Source of the DNA: Psoroptes ovis | Lineage: Eukaryota > Arthropoda > Arachnida > Sarcoptiformes > Psoroptidae | Assembly: GCA_002943765.1 (NCBI GenBank) | Contig: PQWQ01000006.1 | Span: forward strand, 3,348,001 to 3,412,000 | Direction of reading: 5' to 3' | DNA: 64,000 nt | Shown here: positions 13,201 to 22,863 of the stretch, in pieces | How the letters are laid out: the number at the start of each line of letters is the position of its first letter | Numbering within the stretch: position 1 is the first letter of the stretch | Program-made: the position numbers and the translations under genes | The notes under the pieces: generated by a model | Told to the model about the DNA's origin: nothing | The model's input: only the letters and a program-made list of their open reading frames with translations | The model's database searches: none

Positions 13201-13287
13201 TTTATTATTAATAATGCAATTAAAATAAATTAAACCATTGGGTCGCTGTCTACGTTTTTTGTCGAAGTTTGGACTGTAATTTTTTGA
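10246..13287 (-). CDS. pol: Retrotransposon Pol (protease, RT, RNase H, integrase), read by -1 frameshift
   Basis: The frame is open from 13287 to the TAA at 10246-10248. It has no ATG near its 5' end, so it is expected to be made only as a Gag-Pol fusion after a -1 slip at 13254-13260. The pol-specific part then starts at 13254 and is 1,002 residues. Numbering from there: retropepsin-like protease with DTGA at 25-28 and the LLLG segment about 65 residues later; reverse transcriptase with the LDVANGYWH block (Asp279) and a YFDD box (Asp343, Asp344); RNase H with Asp490, Glu532, Asp557; integrase with His663/His668/Cys698/Cys701 zinc-binding residues and catalytic Asp731, Asp789, Glu825 (35 residues between the last two); then a GPY motif at 949-951 typical of the Ty3/Gypsy GPY/F module. 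No chromodomain is seen. Residues, order and length are those of a complete Ty3/Gypsy pol. The last residues are encoded by the polypurine tract and the start of the 3' LTR. The TTG at 13134 is not a credible start, because it would remove the protease active site. Confidence 0.97.
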   Translation of the reverse strand, partial: SKNYSPNFDKKRRQRPNGLIYFNCIINNKPIKAFIDTGAEITCISKSLFNKLQLQIINNSKINIRQLDNITQSLGRVRVNLQIGRITRNIEVHVIRNLTTDLLLGLDSSQLFDLNLDLNNNNLRQNDLTINNCKIVKRKEKKKCFNIQQSFHINPKLTNNQQKQLMETISKFNTFAQSKSDVGQYKHLYHRIELKNEIPIYQRPYRTSQKEQKVIDDTIENLLKQNLVRPSTSPYSFPITLAEKKGEGKTRMCIDYRKLNDATITDKQPIPIIEEIIDKLCNKKYFSKLDVANGYWHIQMHPEDIAKTAFSTHNQHLEWVVMPFGLKNAPATFQRAIRQIIMKHKLKNVENYFDDIIIFSDNFNDHLEDVSRVLLACEKENIKLKPSKCHFAMQEIDYLGHRISYNCVQPSYENIKSIENYPTPKNVKELQRFLGMENVYHKYINNHAIIRKPLTDLLAKDCPWFWSDECERSFIKLKESLTKHPILNIYNPELPTIIYCDASKTGIGAVIKQQHSNNEELPIAYYSRKLQKHEVNYTITELECLSIVEALKKWHCYIHGNVTTIVTDHAALQWLKSCKNLTGRLFRWSLRVSMYDLIIKYKKGSTNYEADALSRASMVKVNLISKEEIQREQQKMNGINKFEKINGLHVRNRHGLTKIIVPESLKLKILQESHERFGHIGTKKMIATISPTYYWSNLYNDISNYVKHCDVCQKNKKFKEKKYSMLGTLPPAHQPFDLISIDTISGLGKYGSRKNLVHLVIDHCTRYAWAFPHTSTSTETYIEIVKQIISLGPVKQILTDRAPAFLSQRYHKFLQSNNIKRLLTSAANPKCNGLNERTNQELMKRLRCKINDPQIKIRTWTTLMDKIIKEYNNTLHDITGFSPAYLLYGIVPYEQLTINDQPTIERARQIANERSDQFHNKNQEIYDRKYRPPNFKVGDEVLVEVAWHPNNGKLTPVMEGPYKILSIISEQNVEINRTNQPTKKKSEIVNTKKLRLYYNPNEFKIGVGRCHAN
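10261..10273 (-). other. Polypurine tract (plus-strand DNA primer site)
   Basis: Directly before the 3' LTR, in the element's direction, is AGGGGTGGGGAGG: thirteen bases, all purine except one T, and the most G-rich stretch of the element. It is the expected RNase H-resistant primer for second-strand synthesis. It also encodes part of pol (the GVGR of the C-terminus). Confidence 0.9.
13198..13237 (-). other. Possible frameshift-stimulating stem-loop
   Basis: Downstream of the slippery heptamer the minus strand carries TGGTTTA (13237-13231) and its complement TAAACCA (13204-13198): a 7-bp stem with a 26-nt AT-rich loop, 16 nt after the heptamer. That spacer is longer than the usual 5-9 nt and the stem is weak, so its role is doubtful. 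A pseudoknot could not be assessed by eye. Confidence 0.25.
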
Positions 13288-14339
13288 TCATTCACACATA
13301 TAACTTCAGCATGACGGCCACCACATCTTTTACATTTGTATCTGGATCGACACGTTTCCATTGAATGATTATTTCTCAAACATAAAAAACATAATCGATG
13401 TTTTCTAGCCATATCTCGGCGAATCTTATTGTTTAGATTATTAGCATTACAAAAAATGGTTCTGTGATTGCCTTTGCAAAAAATACAGCTAGAAGGCATC
13501 GAATAATTGACCATTTTTTCTTTTACTGGCAAATTTAATGAAATGTGATTGTTGACAGATTTTTCAAAATATCTAATAAGCTGTTCACAAGTTTCACCAT
13601 TATCCACAGCATTTTTAGAATACCATTTTGACAAAAAAGCTGGTCTAATTATTCGTTCCACAGTGACTTTGTCTATATTATGGTCAATTACTTGTTGATA
13701 TAAATTTGTCATTTCATCTACTGTTTGTTGCATCTGGTCAATATCATTTTCATTTACCATTGGAACTGAATTAATTGCATGAAGTATTTTATTCAATATA
13801 CGATCATGATTACGATATCTGTTTTCCAATCGTTCTTTGGCCATTTGATAATTAGTCTCAGTTTCGGCTAGTTCATTAACCAATTTTGCTGGTTCATCTT
13901 TCAATAATGATTTCAATATGAAAAATTTTTCAACTGACGACAAATTTTGATCTCTGTCAACAACGTTGACAAATTCTCGATAAAATCTATTAAAATGTAA
14001 TATTTCTCCATCAAAATTTGGCAAGAAACGTTTCTGATATTGCACGTGGTGGTTGCCATATTGTTCGTTTGATTCTGTTAACGTCGTTACTGGTGTTGGC
14101 TGGAAATATTCTAATAATAATTTACATTTATCCACATATTCTTCATCTTTTTCATTGTAACTAACTCCATTTTCAACTAGTTCTTCGTTAATATCCACCA
14201 ATTCAACAATTAATGTCTTGACTTCATCTTGCTTGTCTTTCTTTAATAGATTAAGATAAGCATGATTTGCATAAACTGTAATTTTTTGTTGCAAATTACT
14301 TTTTTGCGATAAAAGTCGATTAATTTTCTCAACTTCCAT
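13230..14339 (-). CDS. gag: Retrotransposon Gag, BEL/Pao-like
   Basis: A 369-residue frame starts at the ATG at 14339, 24 nt after the 5' LTR, and ends at TAA 13232-13230. The first 75 residues are charged and helical-looking. Residues about 106-190 (beginning FLPNFDGEILHFNRFYREF) match the pattern of the DUF1759 gag domain that is characteristic of BEL/Pao elements: LP.F.G....F..F...F, then LS.VEKF..L.SLL..E, then NY..A...L..RY. Three zinc knuckles follow: C285-C288-H292-C297, C317-C320-H325-C330 and C336-C339-H343-C348. This triple arrangement is also BEL/Pao-like; Ty3/Gypsy gags usually have none to two. The knuckles would bind the element RNA and the core would assemble the particle. No separate protease lies in this frame. 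The family call rests on recognised patterns, not on a profile search. Confidence 0.95.
   Translation of the reverse strand: MEVEKINRLLSQKSNLQQKITVYANHAYLNLLKKDKQDEVKTLIVELVDINEELVENGVSYNEKDEEYVDKCKLLLEYFQPTPVTTLTESNEQYGNHHVQYQKRFLPNFDGEILHFNRFYREFVNVVDRDQNLSSVEKFFILKSLLKDEPAKLVNELAETETNYQMAKERLENRYRNHDRILNKILHAINSVPMVNENDIDQMQQTVDEMTNLYQQVIDHNIDKVTVERIIRPAFLSKWYSKNAVDNGETCEQLIRYFEKSVNNHISLNLPVKEKMVNYSMPSSCIFCKGNHRTIFCNANNLNNKIRRDMARKHRLCFLCLRNNHSMETCRSRYKCKRCGGRHAEVICVNDQKITVQTSTKNVDSDPMV
13254..13260 (-). promoter_or_regulatory. -1 ribosomal frameshift slippery site A AAA AAC
   Basis: In the gag frame the codons ACA AAA AAC (gag codons 360-362) form the heptamer A AAA AAC, one of the canonical X XXY YYZ sites and the one known from mouse mammary tumour virus gag-pro. 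A -1 slip puts ribosomes into the pol frame at the CGT codon 13254-13252. The site lies in the 58-nt overlap between the gag stop (13230) and the upstream limit of the open pol frame (13287). Confidence 0.85.
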
Positions 14340-14363
14340 TTCAAAGAAAATCCTGTTGGCTTA
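14340..14363 (-). other. 24-nt leader holding a non-canonical primer-binding site
   Basis: Reverse transcription normally starts at a site just inside the 5' LTR that begins TGG, complementary to a tRNA CCA end. Here the leader starts TAAGCCAACAGGATTTT and has no TGG, and the gag ATG follows at once. The element must therefore use an internal tRNA segment, as copia does with initiator tRNA-Met, or self-priming as in Tf1, or an unrecognised primer. No complement of this leader was seen in the LTR, which argues against simple self-priming. Confidence 0.6.
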
Positions 14364-14470
14364 TGTCAACGTTAGAATTTTATTATACAATTTAACATTC
14401 TATATATAATCATAAAATATATTAAATTAACAACAATTGATTCAAATATATTAATTTAATTGGCGTGACA
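14364..14470 (-). repeat. 5' LTR (107 bp)
   Basis: Identical to 10154-10260. In the element's direction it should carry promoter, transcription start and R region. A TATATATA box lies at 14401-14408 and an AATAAA at 14379-14384, both in the distal half, leaving very little room for R and U5. An earlier AT-rich box could serve instead. Confidence 0.96.
14401..14408 (-). promoter_or_regulatory. Possible TATA box of the element
   Basis: TATATATA within the 5' LTR, about 37 nt before the LTR end. In a window this AT-rich, position inside the LTR is its only support. Confidence 0.25.
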
Positions 14471-14474
14471 TGTT
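14471..14474. repeat. Target-site duplication, right copy (TGTT)
   Basis: Matches 10150-10153 exactly and directly abuts the LTR. Confidence 0.93.
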
Positions 14475-17400
14475 CAGTATATCTATGATAGATATGATAA
14501 TAATAATTATAACAAACATCATGAACATTTTTTATGATGATGATGATGATAATGTTAAACATCCTAATAATAATTGAATGAATTGATTGAATGAATGAAT
14601 GAATGAATCAAACAAACAGATGTTAAGAACATGGAAAAATGTTAAAGTTTTCAATGATTTTCAATGATGAAACGAGAAAAATTATTTCGAAAAATGAAAA
14701 TTTCAAGTTAAAATTGGAAATTTGAAATTTCAAATTGAAAATTTCAATGTTTTTCAATGATGAAAATCATAATGTCATTGTTTTATTTCTTCTGTGAAAT
14801 GATTTCTTTGATTTCAGTCTTTGATTTGTCCTACAATGACATTGACATTTGAAATTGAAATTCGCTTTTGGAGAAATTTTTATCAATCAAACATTTTGCG
14901 CACCAAACAGCTATGTAAAACGACAAAGAATTGTAATTGAAAATGCTACTTGGAACACACATACAGTACAGAACTTGTAAAAAGGAAAATTTTTTGAAAT
15001 TATTTTTTGATTGTCATTTCATAATTTCAACGAATTAATAATTATAATTCCAATAATAATAATAATATGTAAATGACACATTGTATACATCATGTTTATG
15101 TGTGTGTATGTGCATCGATAATGTGCATTTGACAACCATGAAAAGCACTTATATTTGAAATTTTTGCTTTTGATAAAATCTAAATACGTGTTTTGAGTTG
15201 TTTTTGTATGCAAAAGGCGAGGAAAAAATGTCATTTGACATTTTTTTTGTTGTTGCTGTTGTCGTTCTTGATAATTTTTAATCAATTCATTGTTTGAAAT
15301 TTTTTTCTTTTGAATCATGTTTGTCGTGATTAATTTTATATTCTCATTAGTCATGAATTATTTTTTTCCCGTTAATTGTTTGAAATCATTTGTTTATTCA
15401 ATTCGAAAATCGAGCATCCAAAAATCAAGATAAAAAAATCAAATTTGAATTTGAAATAAGAAACCGGAACACTTTGAATTTTTGGTCATTTTCTTTCATC
15501 GTTGATTAATGAGAATTGACCCAATTATCTCTTATGACTTTTGATTGACATTAAATAAATGTTTAGTGTAAATAAATGTGTGTTTCGATGATCTTAATTT
15601 CATGTTTGATCATCGTCTCGATGATTATTATTTGATTGATTTTCTCAAAAATCGATGATTTCATTTTTCCTTTTCCTTGTTTATTTATTCATTATTTTTT
15701 CATGCTAAACATCAAATCAACAAAATACAAATTGACCACAATAATTAAATTCGATGATTTTTGTTCGATAGAAAATTGAAATTGTGTCTTTTTTTCAATT
15801 CATAAATTGATGGATGAAATAAAAAAAAATTTATTGTTGTCTTTGAATCATTGTTATCATGATGATGAATTTTTCAATTTAAATCGACCAAATGTTTCTG
15901 TTATTCTTTCCTTCAAATTATTTATTATTAAATAAATATAAAAATGATCATTAATCTTAATAAAAATGAAATGAAAATTCAATTCAACACTCCCATAAAA
16001 ATAAATGAATGACAATATAGAAAAATTACAGAAGTCAAGAATCATTAATAATTGAAATCTTTACCAACATCTTTATATCGATGATGATGATGAACAAATT
16101 GAATATAATTTAATTTTCAATTTTTCGATTTTGGCTAATTTATTTGAACAATTTCAACCAACTAACCGACAGACAGAACAAAAATAATTGAACAAATAAA
16201 CAACAACACGTGTTTACAATTGATCGTATTCATGAAATTGTTGACTTGTTCGCAATAGATTAATCCTTTGACATTTTAAATTTAAATTGATTGATCTTTT
16301 TGTTTTCGACTTAGTTTGAATTTGGTTTCGTTTTTCAGTTTAATTAATACTAATTAAGACATTAATTTTTTTTTATTTTTTGTTTTGAATTTTATTTGAG
16401 ATTTCCTATTGTTCCATTTCTCTCTTTGTTGAATTGAATTCTTAATGATTATTATCAATTATTTATTATTTTATTTTTCTCGAATGGTTAAGGCTCATTA
16501 ATCATCGTCATAGATGAAAACAATAAAACATTATTATTTTTGAGCTATAATTATTATTTATGTGCAGACACGAACAAACAATCATTGTTTTGGTTGAATG
16601 AAATATAAATTATTTTTGATATTAAAGAAAAAAAGATGAAAAATGTCATCATTATTTCCGATTGCTATTGAAATATTTTTTTTCAAATCATTAATGAAGA
16701 AATTATTTTCTTTTTGTCACCAAGCATTAATTGATTTTCAAATTGAATGAAATACTAAAAATAATTTTTTTTTTTTACATTTTGAAAATTTATTCTTCTG
16801 CAGAATTGCATTCATCATCAATTTATATATGATTCAATGATCGATTGCAATAGCATTGACAAATTTTGACAATACATTTTTTGTTATTTGATTCACACAT
16901 ATTCAGATCGAAATATGAAAATAAATTCTCTTGAGATATTTTCTGAATAAATTTCTCAATGGAGAATAATGTAATCATATTTCCATTTTTTTTTTTTTTT
17001 TGTTTTTGATTTTTCATTTATTTTTGTTCATAGAACTTCTAAATTATAATTTTGAAATAGAAAAACTATCATTAAATGAATGAAAAATTTCGTTCATTTT
17101 TCGCTAAATCATTTCAATAGCTTTTCCATCATTTATATATTCTCAAATATTTGCAAGATGTTGTTATTACATCATATTTTGATCAATTTATGCATCAATT
17201 GAATTGCAATTTCTTTCTTTTCATTTTTTTTTATTATTTCGTTCACTTTTGCTCCCAAAAATCCGATAAACAAAATAGGATATTCCCGCTATTTATTTTC
17301 ATTTTTTCGGTCTTCATCATTGATAATCTTCGCATTGATTAACTTGATATTATCATTGGCATTTGATTGAGTTTTAATTATAAATTTAATTTCATTGCAT

Positions 17401-20400
17401 TTGATTGTGTGAAATTGAAAAAAGAAATTGTGTGAATGCGCATCACACAAACAACAAATTCCCGATTGATTTTTTTTTCGTTATTCGGGAATTATCCTTG
17501 AGACTCAAGTTTTTCGCTCTTTTGATTCTGTGATAGAATGGTGTTTAGACATGCTAAAACTAATAAGTTTATGGAATTTTTTTGATTTTGAAAATCAAAA
17601 AAAAAATTTATTTCATTTCATTTTTTTTCGCTTCAACAAATTTCCATTACATTCGATTATCGTTTAATTCATGTTTCAATTTAATTTTTTGTCATTCAAT
17701 GTAAAAATGTGAATTAATGAATGAGTGGAGAGCTCCGAAAAAAAGGAAAAATTTCATCTTTTTTTTTCGTGACAATTTTGATTTTTTCATTTATTTATTT
17801 ATTCACTCGTTTTAAATTAAAATAAACATTTTTTGTTTCGTTGTTGCATTCAATGAATGAACAGTTAACACTTTTTGTCCGTTTGTCCAGATTTGAATGA
17901 TAATTTATGAATATGAATTTAATCAAAAAAATGTAAAAAAAGGCAGGGAGATTTAAAATTTTTCAAATTTTTCCCTTTTTCCATTTTTCATTAAATGGAC
18001 AATAATAATTATACAGACATATGTGTTAAGCTCAAAATGAATGAATGACAATCGTAGCTTTTTGAAAATTCATTTTTTCCTATTTATTTATTTAATTCAA
18101 TCGTTTCATTTTGAATATGAAAACGACGAGACAACAAAAAAATTACAAAATTCATTAACATCTTTTTTTCATTATTATTATTTTGATTAATAAACGATGT
18201 TCGCATTTTGTTTGAACAAAAAAAAAAAAAAAATGACGAAGAACAAAATACGCTGCATACACGCATTGAATTATAATGATTATGATAATAATGATGATGA
18301 TAATGATTTGATCATATTAAAATTATAATAATAATAATTGAAGTGAATTTATTTGAATTCACCCATTCACACTATAACAGAATTTATAATAATAATAATA
18401 ATAAGCATCATTATTAATGTTTCTTTTGCTTTTATTTTTTCATAATTTTATCATTGTTGATGATGATCATTATTATTATGAAGATTTTTTAGATGATTAC
18501 AATGATGGATTTAGGGGTGATTGTAGCAGTGATTATTATTGCTGTTGTTCTTGTTTTTGTTGTTTTTTTTCATTTTTGAGTGTGTGTGTATTATTAATCA
18601 GATCTTGTTATTCTTGTCGTTTGTAATTATGTTATTTTTTTGAATAAAAATGATGAAGATAATTTTTGTTCTGTTTATTTTGCATATTTTTCCCATTTTT
18701 TTTGAATGACATTTGTCCAACCAACCAACCAAACATTGCATGTGGTTGTCATTTCAAATTTTTTGTTCTTCACTCAAAAATATTGATTTTATCAGTTGAA
18801 TTTTGACAATTCTCCATTGAGAATTTCCATTCATTCTTCAGTCATTTTGTTTGGATTGACCATTCACAAATTTTCATTTACTGTTTGTATTTCAAGATTT
18901 GATGATTTGAAAACAGAGAAAAAAAATCAAATTATTTTGAAGATAAACTCAATTTAACTCGAATGTCGATTAAAATCGATTTGTTTTGCTATATTTAACA
19001 AGATATTCATGATTTTATGATGTAAATTTCATTATAAAAAAACCTAATTTTCGTTTTTTTGCTCAAAACATCAATATATTTCACTTTTAATTAGAGTTAT
19101 TTTTATAACATATAACTACTGTTTGAATCGAATAAAAATTTGATCCGAATTTCGAAGGGAAAAATTCATTGAATGTATGTTCATTGAATCGGATTTTACC
19201 AAGATACATTTTATTTCCTTAGCCCGTTTCAATTTTTACTTAATTTCTCCTTTTCACTGAATTACATCAAAGTTTGCGTGCATATGTTTCATATCGTTTC
19301 ATTTTTTTTAGTGTAAAATGTTTGATAATTGTGTGGCTGGCCAAAAATCATCCACATCACTACGGAAATGGAACATTATCGTAGTCGTCGTTGTTGTTGA
19401 TATCTTTTTTTTCGCTTCTCGTTTTGATCTCTTTTTCTTTTCCATAATAAAAATGAAATGAAACCAAACCAAGCTGGTATAGGTATCATGGGAATCGTTT
19501 TTTTTCTCGCTGCTAAACAATTTTCGTTGCAACCATTATTATTACTTGGAATGTCATGTCATATCCGATCTATTTATTTGTTGTTTATTTCTGTTGTATT
19601 ATTTTCGCTTGTTTTTGATATTAACATGATGATTTTTGATAGATTTCATTTCATTTCATTTCATTCATTCATCTATTCATTCATACGCATTCATTCAACG
19701 CCATAGAATCAAAGACATTTAACATGTGTTTTCAGCTGTTGTTTTGCTGTTTTTATTTCAATGTCGCAGTTGTTATAATGTTGATGATGATGAAAATTGT
19801 CATACGATTTTTGGAATAAATTTTGATTGTTGTTGCTGTTCTTGTCGTGTATAACTGCTGCTATCGCAGGTTTCAATGATTAATGTAAATTTTTCAGTCT
19901 ATTTTCTATTCATCATTCAATTCAAAAATACTGAACGACTCGAAAAAAAATAAAAATTCGATTCAAAATGTTCTACGAAGCGAAAAGTTCCATTAATTAA
20001 TTGAAGAAATATTGAATAAATGAAAAATGATGAACTTGGTACAAGTTTTATTTTTTTTTATATTATTCTTGATTCTATACCTTCTTCAAAGCTTCATAGC
20101 TTGTTAATGATATTTTCATTTTGCTAAAGATCAATATTGGAAAAATGGTCGATGTTTTTCCTCTCTTTCTTTGATGTGTATGATTTCGCTCTTGATAATA
20201 TAGTTACAACTGTCAATGACCTTTTTTTGAAAAAAAAAATTTTTGATTTAAATTCAATAATTTTTAAAATTCTATCAAAGTGAAAGTATATTGTTTTTCT
20301 TCAAACTTTCCCTACAAACAAATTGTTTATATTTTGTGCATACATCACGAAAATAATCAATTTTTATTGATTGATTGATTGAATTCTTTGAATTTTCAAA

Positions 20401-22305
20401 AATTTATTTATCATCGATGCTAATGATGATAACAGATGCAAACAAAAAAGTGAAAAAATTACGGAAATTCTTTGTTCAGTGTTTGTGTTTGCTCTAATTC
20501 TGTTGTTTATCTTCCATAAATAATCGCAAAAAAGAATAATAGAATTGAGCGAAAATTCAAATTCCATCAAATTGGGTAAAAAATTGAATTAAATTCAAAT
20601 TTCTTCGATAAATTCACACAAATCAAATTCGCATTTTGTATACGAAATTCATTAATTTAATTTCTATATTTCTCAATTTTTTTTCTCTTCTTTCAATCAA
20701 AAAATCAGAGTTCATCGATGAATCTCTTCCACCACTGTTCATCGATGTTAATTCAAATGATGATGATGATGATGATACGAAAAAAAAAAATTTAAAATGA
20801 ATGGGCTTGGAAGAATTTTTAAATGTAATTTTTAGCGGCTTCAATTTGCTTTTTCCTCAGCCATCGTTCAAATGTTGTATGATACAATAACGCCAATCTA
20901 AATTTTATAAGAAATGAAGAAGCAAAGAGAAAAAAAATCAATCAATCAATTAAATTTATCGCTAAATTTTAAATGATTTTCATTTTTTTTCTTCATTGCT
21001 TTTTCAATTCATTTCTACAGCCAGAATCATTGAAATAAAACAATGATGATTGTAATCAAACAAAATTTCAATGAAGCTATTTGTCTTCATCATCAATGAT
21101 ATTCTTTTAATTTTGAAAAATTTTTCTAAATGAAAAATTTCCAATGTGAAATTAAATGTGATGAATCAAATGCGGAACTGAATTTCCACTGAATGAATGA
21201 ATTTACAAACCCAAACATTGAATGAATTGATATTTGTGTATGAGAAACTATTAGAAATGAAATTATTTCGATTTTTGATTATCACAAATAAATATAATAG
21301 TAATTGTAAACAATGGAAATTTAAAAAAAAAATTTGATTGATCAATTTCGATTGATTCAATCGAATTGATTTCAATTATTGTGAAACCAACCACTCAAAT
21401 AAGGGAGAATTTGTCGATTCTAATGATAAAATCAATTCTAATAGAAGAAAAACCAAACCAAAAAAATTGCTTGGAAAAAAACCTCGAAGATTATGTTTCA
21501 TTGTTTGTGTGCTTGGTGAAGAAAAATAAATAATGAAAATAATAGCAGTATCTCTGGTTTTGTCAAACTTTGGCGCTCATCATCATCATAGAACAATGTA
21601 CCATCAATGCCTTTATTTGATGGTGGAAATCCTCAAATAATGAAAAAAATACCTTATCGAATTGTGTGTTACTGTGCTGTGTTGGATATGTTGCTAAGTG
21701 CAAGCAAAAATCCTGGCAAAATACGAGTAAAAGAATACTTAATTAAATTACGACCATCATCGAAATAAAATAAAATAAAAATGGATATATCCAAGCTGCA
21801 ACTTGATAAAATTTATGGTTCATAATTTAAAATAATAAAACAACTAAACAATGACAACAGACTAGATGTAGATTGCAAATCTAGATTTTTGTTTTGTCTT
21901 GTTTTGTATTGTTTCTGCTCAGTGATATTTCCAACCAGAAATCCAGAAATTGTTTCATTTTTTTGAAATACATTTTTTTTTTTTTGAACGATGTTCACGA
22001 TTTTTGCTTAGTTTCATTTTCTCACTTGTACGTACATCATCTCATTGCTTTATATTGTCATGGAATTTGATGATCCAAGTTAATGATATTTATATTATTA
22101 TTATTATTTTCGTAATCGTAACAGCGAAAATTCTTTACCATTTTCCGAAATAGAAAGAAAAAAAATTCTTGAATCCATCCATTCATTTCACCGATCGTGT
22201 ATTTCACATATGGATTATTTTTTGAAATTGAAATTCTATTTTGAAAAATACAATTTTTTAAATGTAATTTGACACTAAAATTCTTTCGAAAAAAAAATTC
22301 AATTC
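14475..22305. other. Long non-genic AT-rich tract
   Basis: Nearly 8 kb of AAT/GAT/GAAT simple sequence (GAAT repeats at 14590-14610, AAT runs near 18320-18410, ATTG runs near 20365) with poly-T and poly-A stretches. ORFs of 60-110 codons here are Phe/Ile/Lys/Asn-rich or translate microsatellites, and none shows a family motif. No RNA gene was recognised. Confidence 0.55.
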
Positions 22306-22863
22306 TTAAGTTTTCACCACTTGAAATGTTTTCGTTTTCTGTTTTTCTGTCCAAATAAAAAATGGAAAATGAAAAACACTCGAAACAATAACACAAATCC
22401 GTGACAACCAAACGAAAACGTTTGTCGTCTTGGTGAAAGAGGTAAAATTTATAATTGAATCATCAGAATTGTTGAAATTTATTTTGTTTCGAAACAAACT
22501 AAATCCAATTTTCAAAGGAAATTTCCTTTTTTGATGGAATTCTTTGTAAAATTTCTGAATTTCGTATTCTGACCCATGCTTTTCGACAATGAATGACAAT
22601 CGTATAAATGATGATAATCGCAATAAAAATAAGTAATGATGAAAAAAACAAAAAAAAACGAATGAATGCTTCATTGGATTTGAAAGTAAAAAAAAAACAG
22701 AAATAAGCTCAAATACAATACAATTTCCGTTTCTGAAATAAAAATATTCAAAAATATGTTTACAACATTTTTTGAAAACATTGATTTGTACTAAAATATT
22801 ACAATAGAATAATGTATAATGTACAATACGATAAACTTTGATAAGATTTGAATTTGTATTCAT
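22306..22863 (-). CDS. Longest non-transposon ORF, 185 codons, unknown
   Basis: An ATG-started minus-strand frame of 185 codons ending in TAA, the longest in the window outside the retrotransposon. Two hydrophobic segments (about residues 70-92 and 153-171) flank a charged middle (around EKHGSEYEIQKFYKEF), so it could be a small membrane protein. An acceptor-like TTTTTATTTCAG inside it (near 22730) allows an alternative in which only the later part is an exon. No family recognised; very Phe/Ile-rich. In DNA of this composition a stop is expected about every dozen codons, but T-rich strands carry fewer stops, so chance is not excluded. Confidence 0.27.
   Translation of the reverse strand: MNTNSNLIKVYRIVHYTLFYCNILVQINVFKKCCKHIFEYFYFRNGNCIVFELISVFFLLSNPMKHSFVFFCFFHHYLFLLRLSSFIRLSFIVEKHGSEYEIQKFYKEFHQKRKFPLKIGFSLFRNKINFNNSDDSIINFTSFTKTTNVFVWLSRICVIVSSVFHFPFFIWTEKQKTKTFQVVKT

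Larger units (their letters stand above)
10154..14470 (-). mobile_element. Intact LTR retrotransposon, BEL/Pao-like gag with Ty3/Gypsy-like pol
   Basis: A full-length 4,317-bp element read on the minus strand in the order 5' LTR, 24-nt leader, gag, -1 frameshift, pol (PR-RT-RH-IN), polypurine tract, 3' LTR. The two 107-bp LTRs are identical base for base and are bounded by TGTT duplications, so the insertion is recent or LTR-homogenised. Neither gag nor pol carries an internal stop. There is no env-like third frame. Almost no untranslated sequence exists between the LTRs: gag starts 24 nt after the 5' LTR, and pol ends inside the 3' LTR. The RT, RNase H and integrase are of Ty3/Gypsy type, while the gag core and triple zinc knuckle are of the type usual in BEL/Pao elements. 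It encodes the whole copy-and-paste cycle (capsid assembly, reverse transcription, integration); whether it is active cannot be told from one copy. Confidence 0.96.

Noticed and set aside
18417..18626. Plus-strand ORF rich in Asp, Tyr, Cys and Phe
   Set aside because: It is the translation of GAT/TAT/TGT simple repeats.
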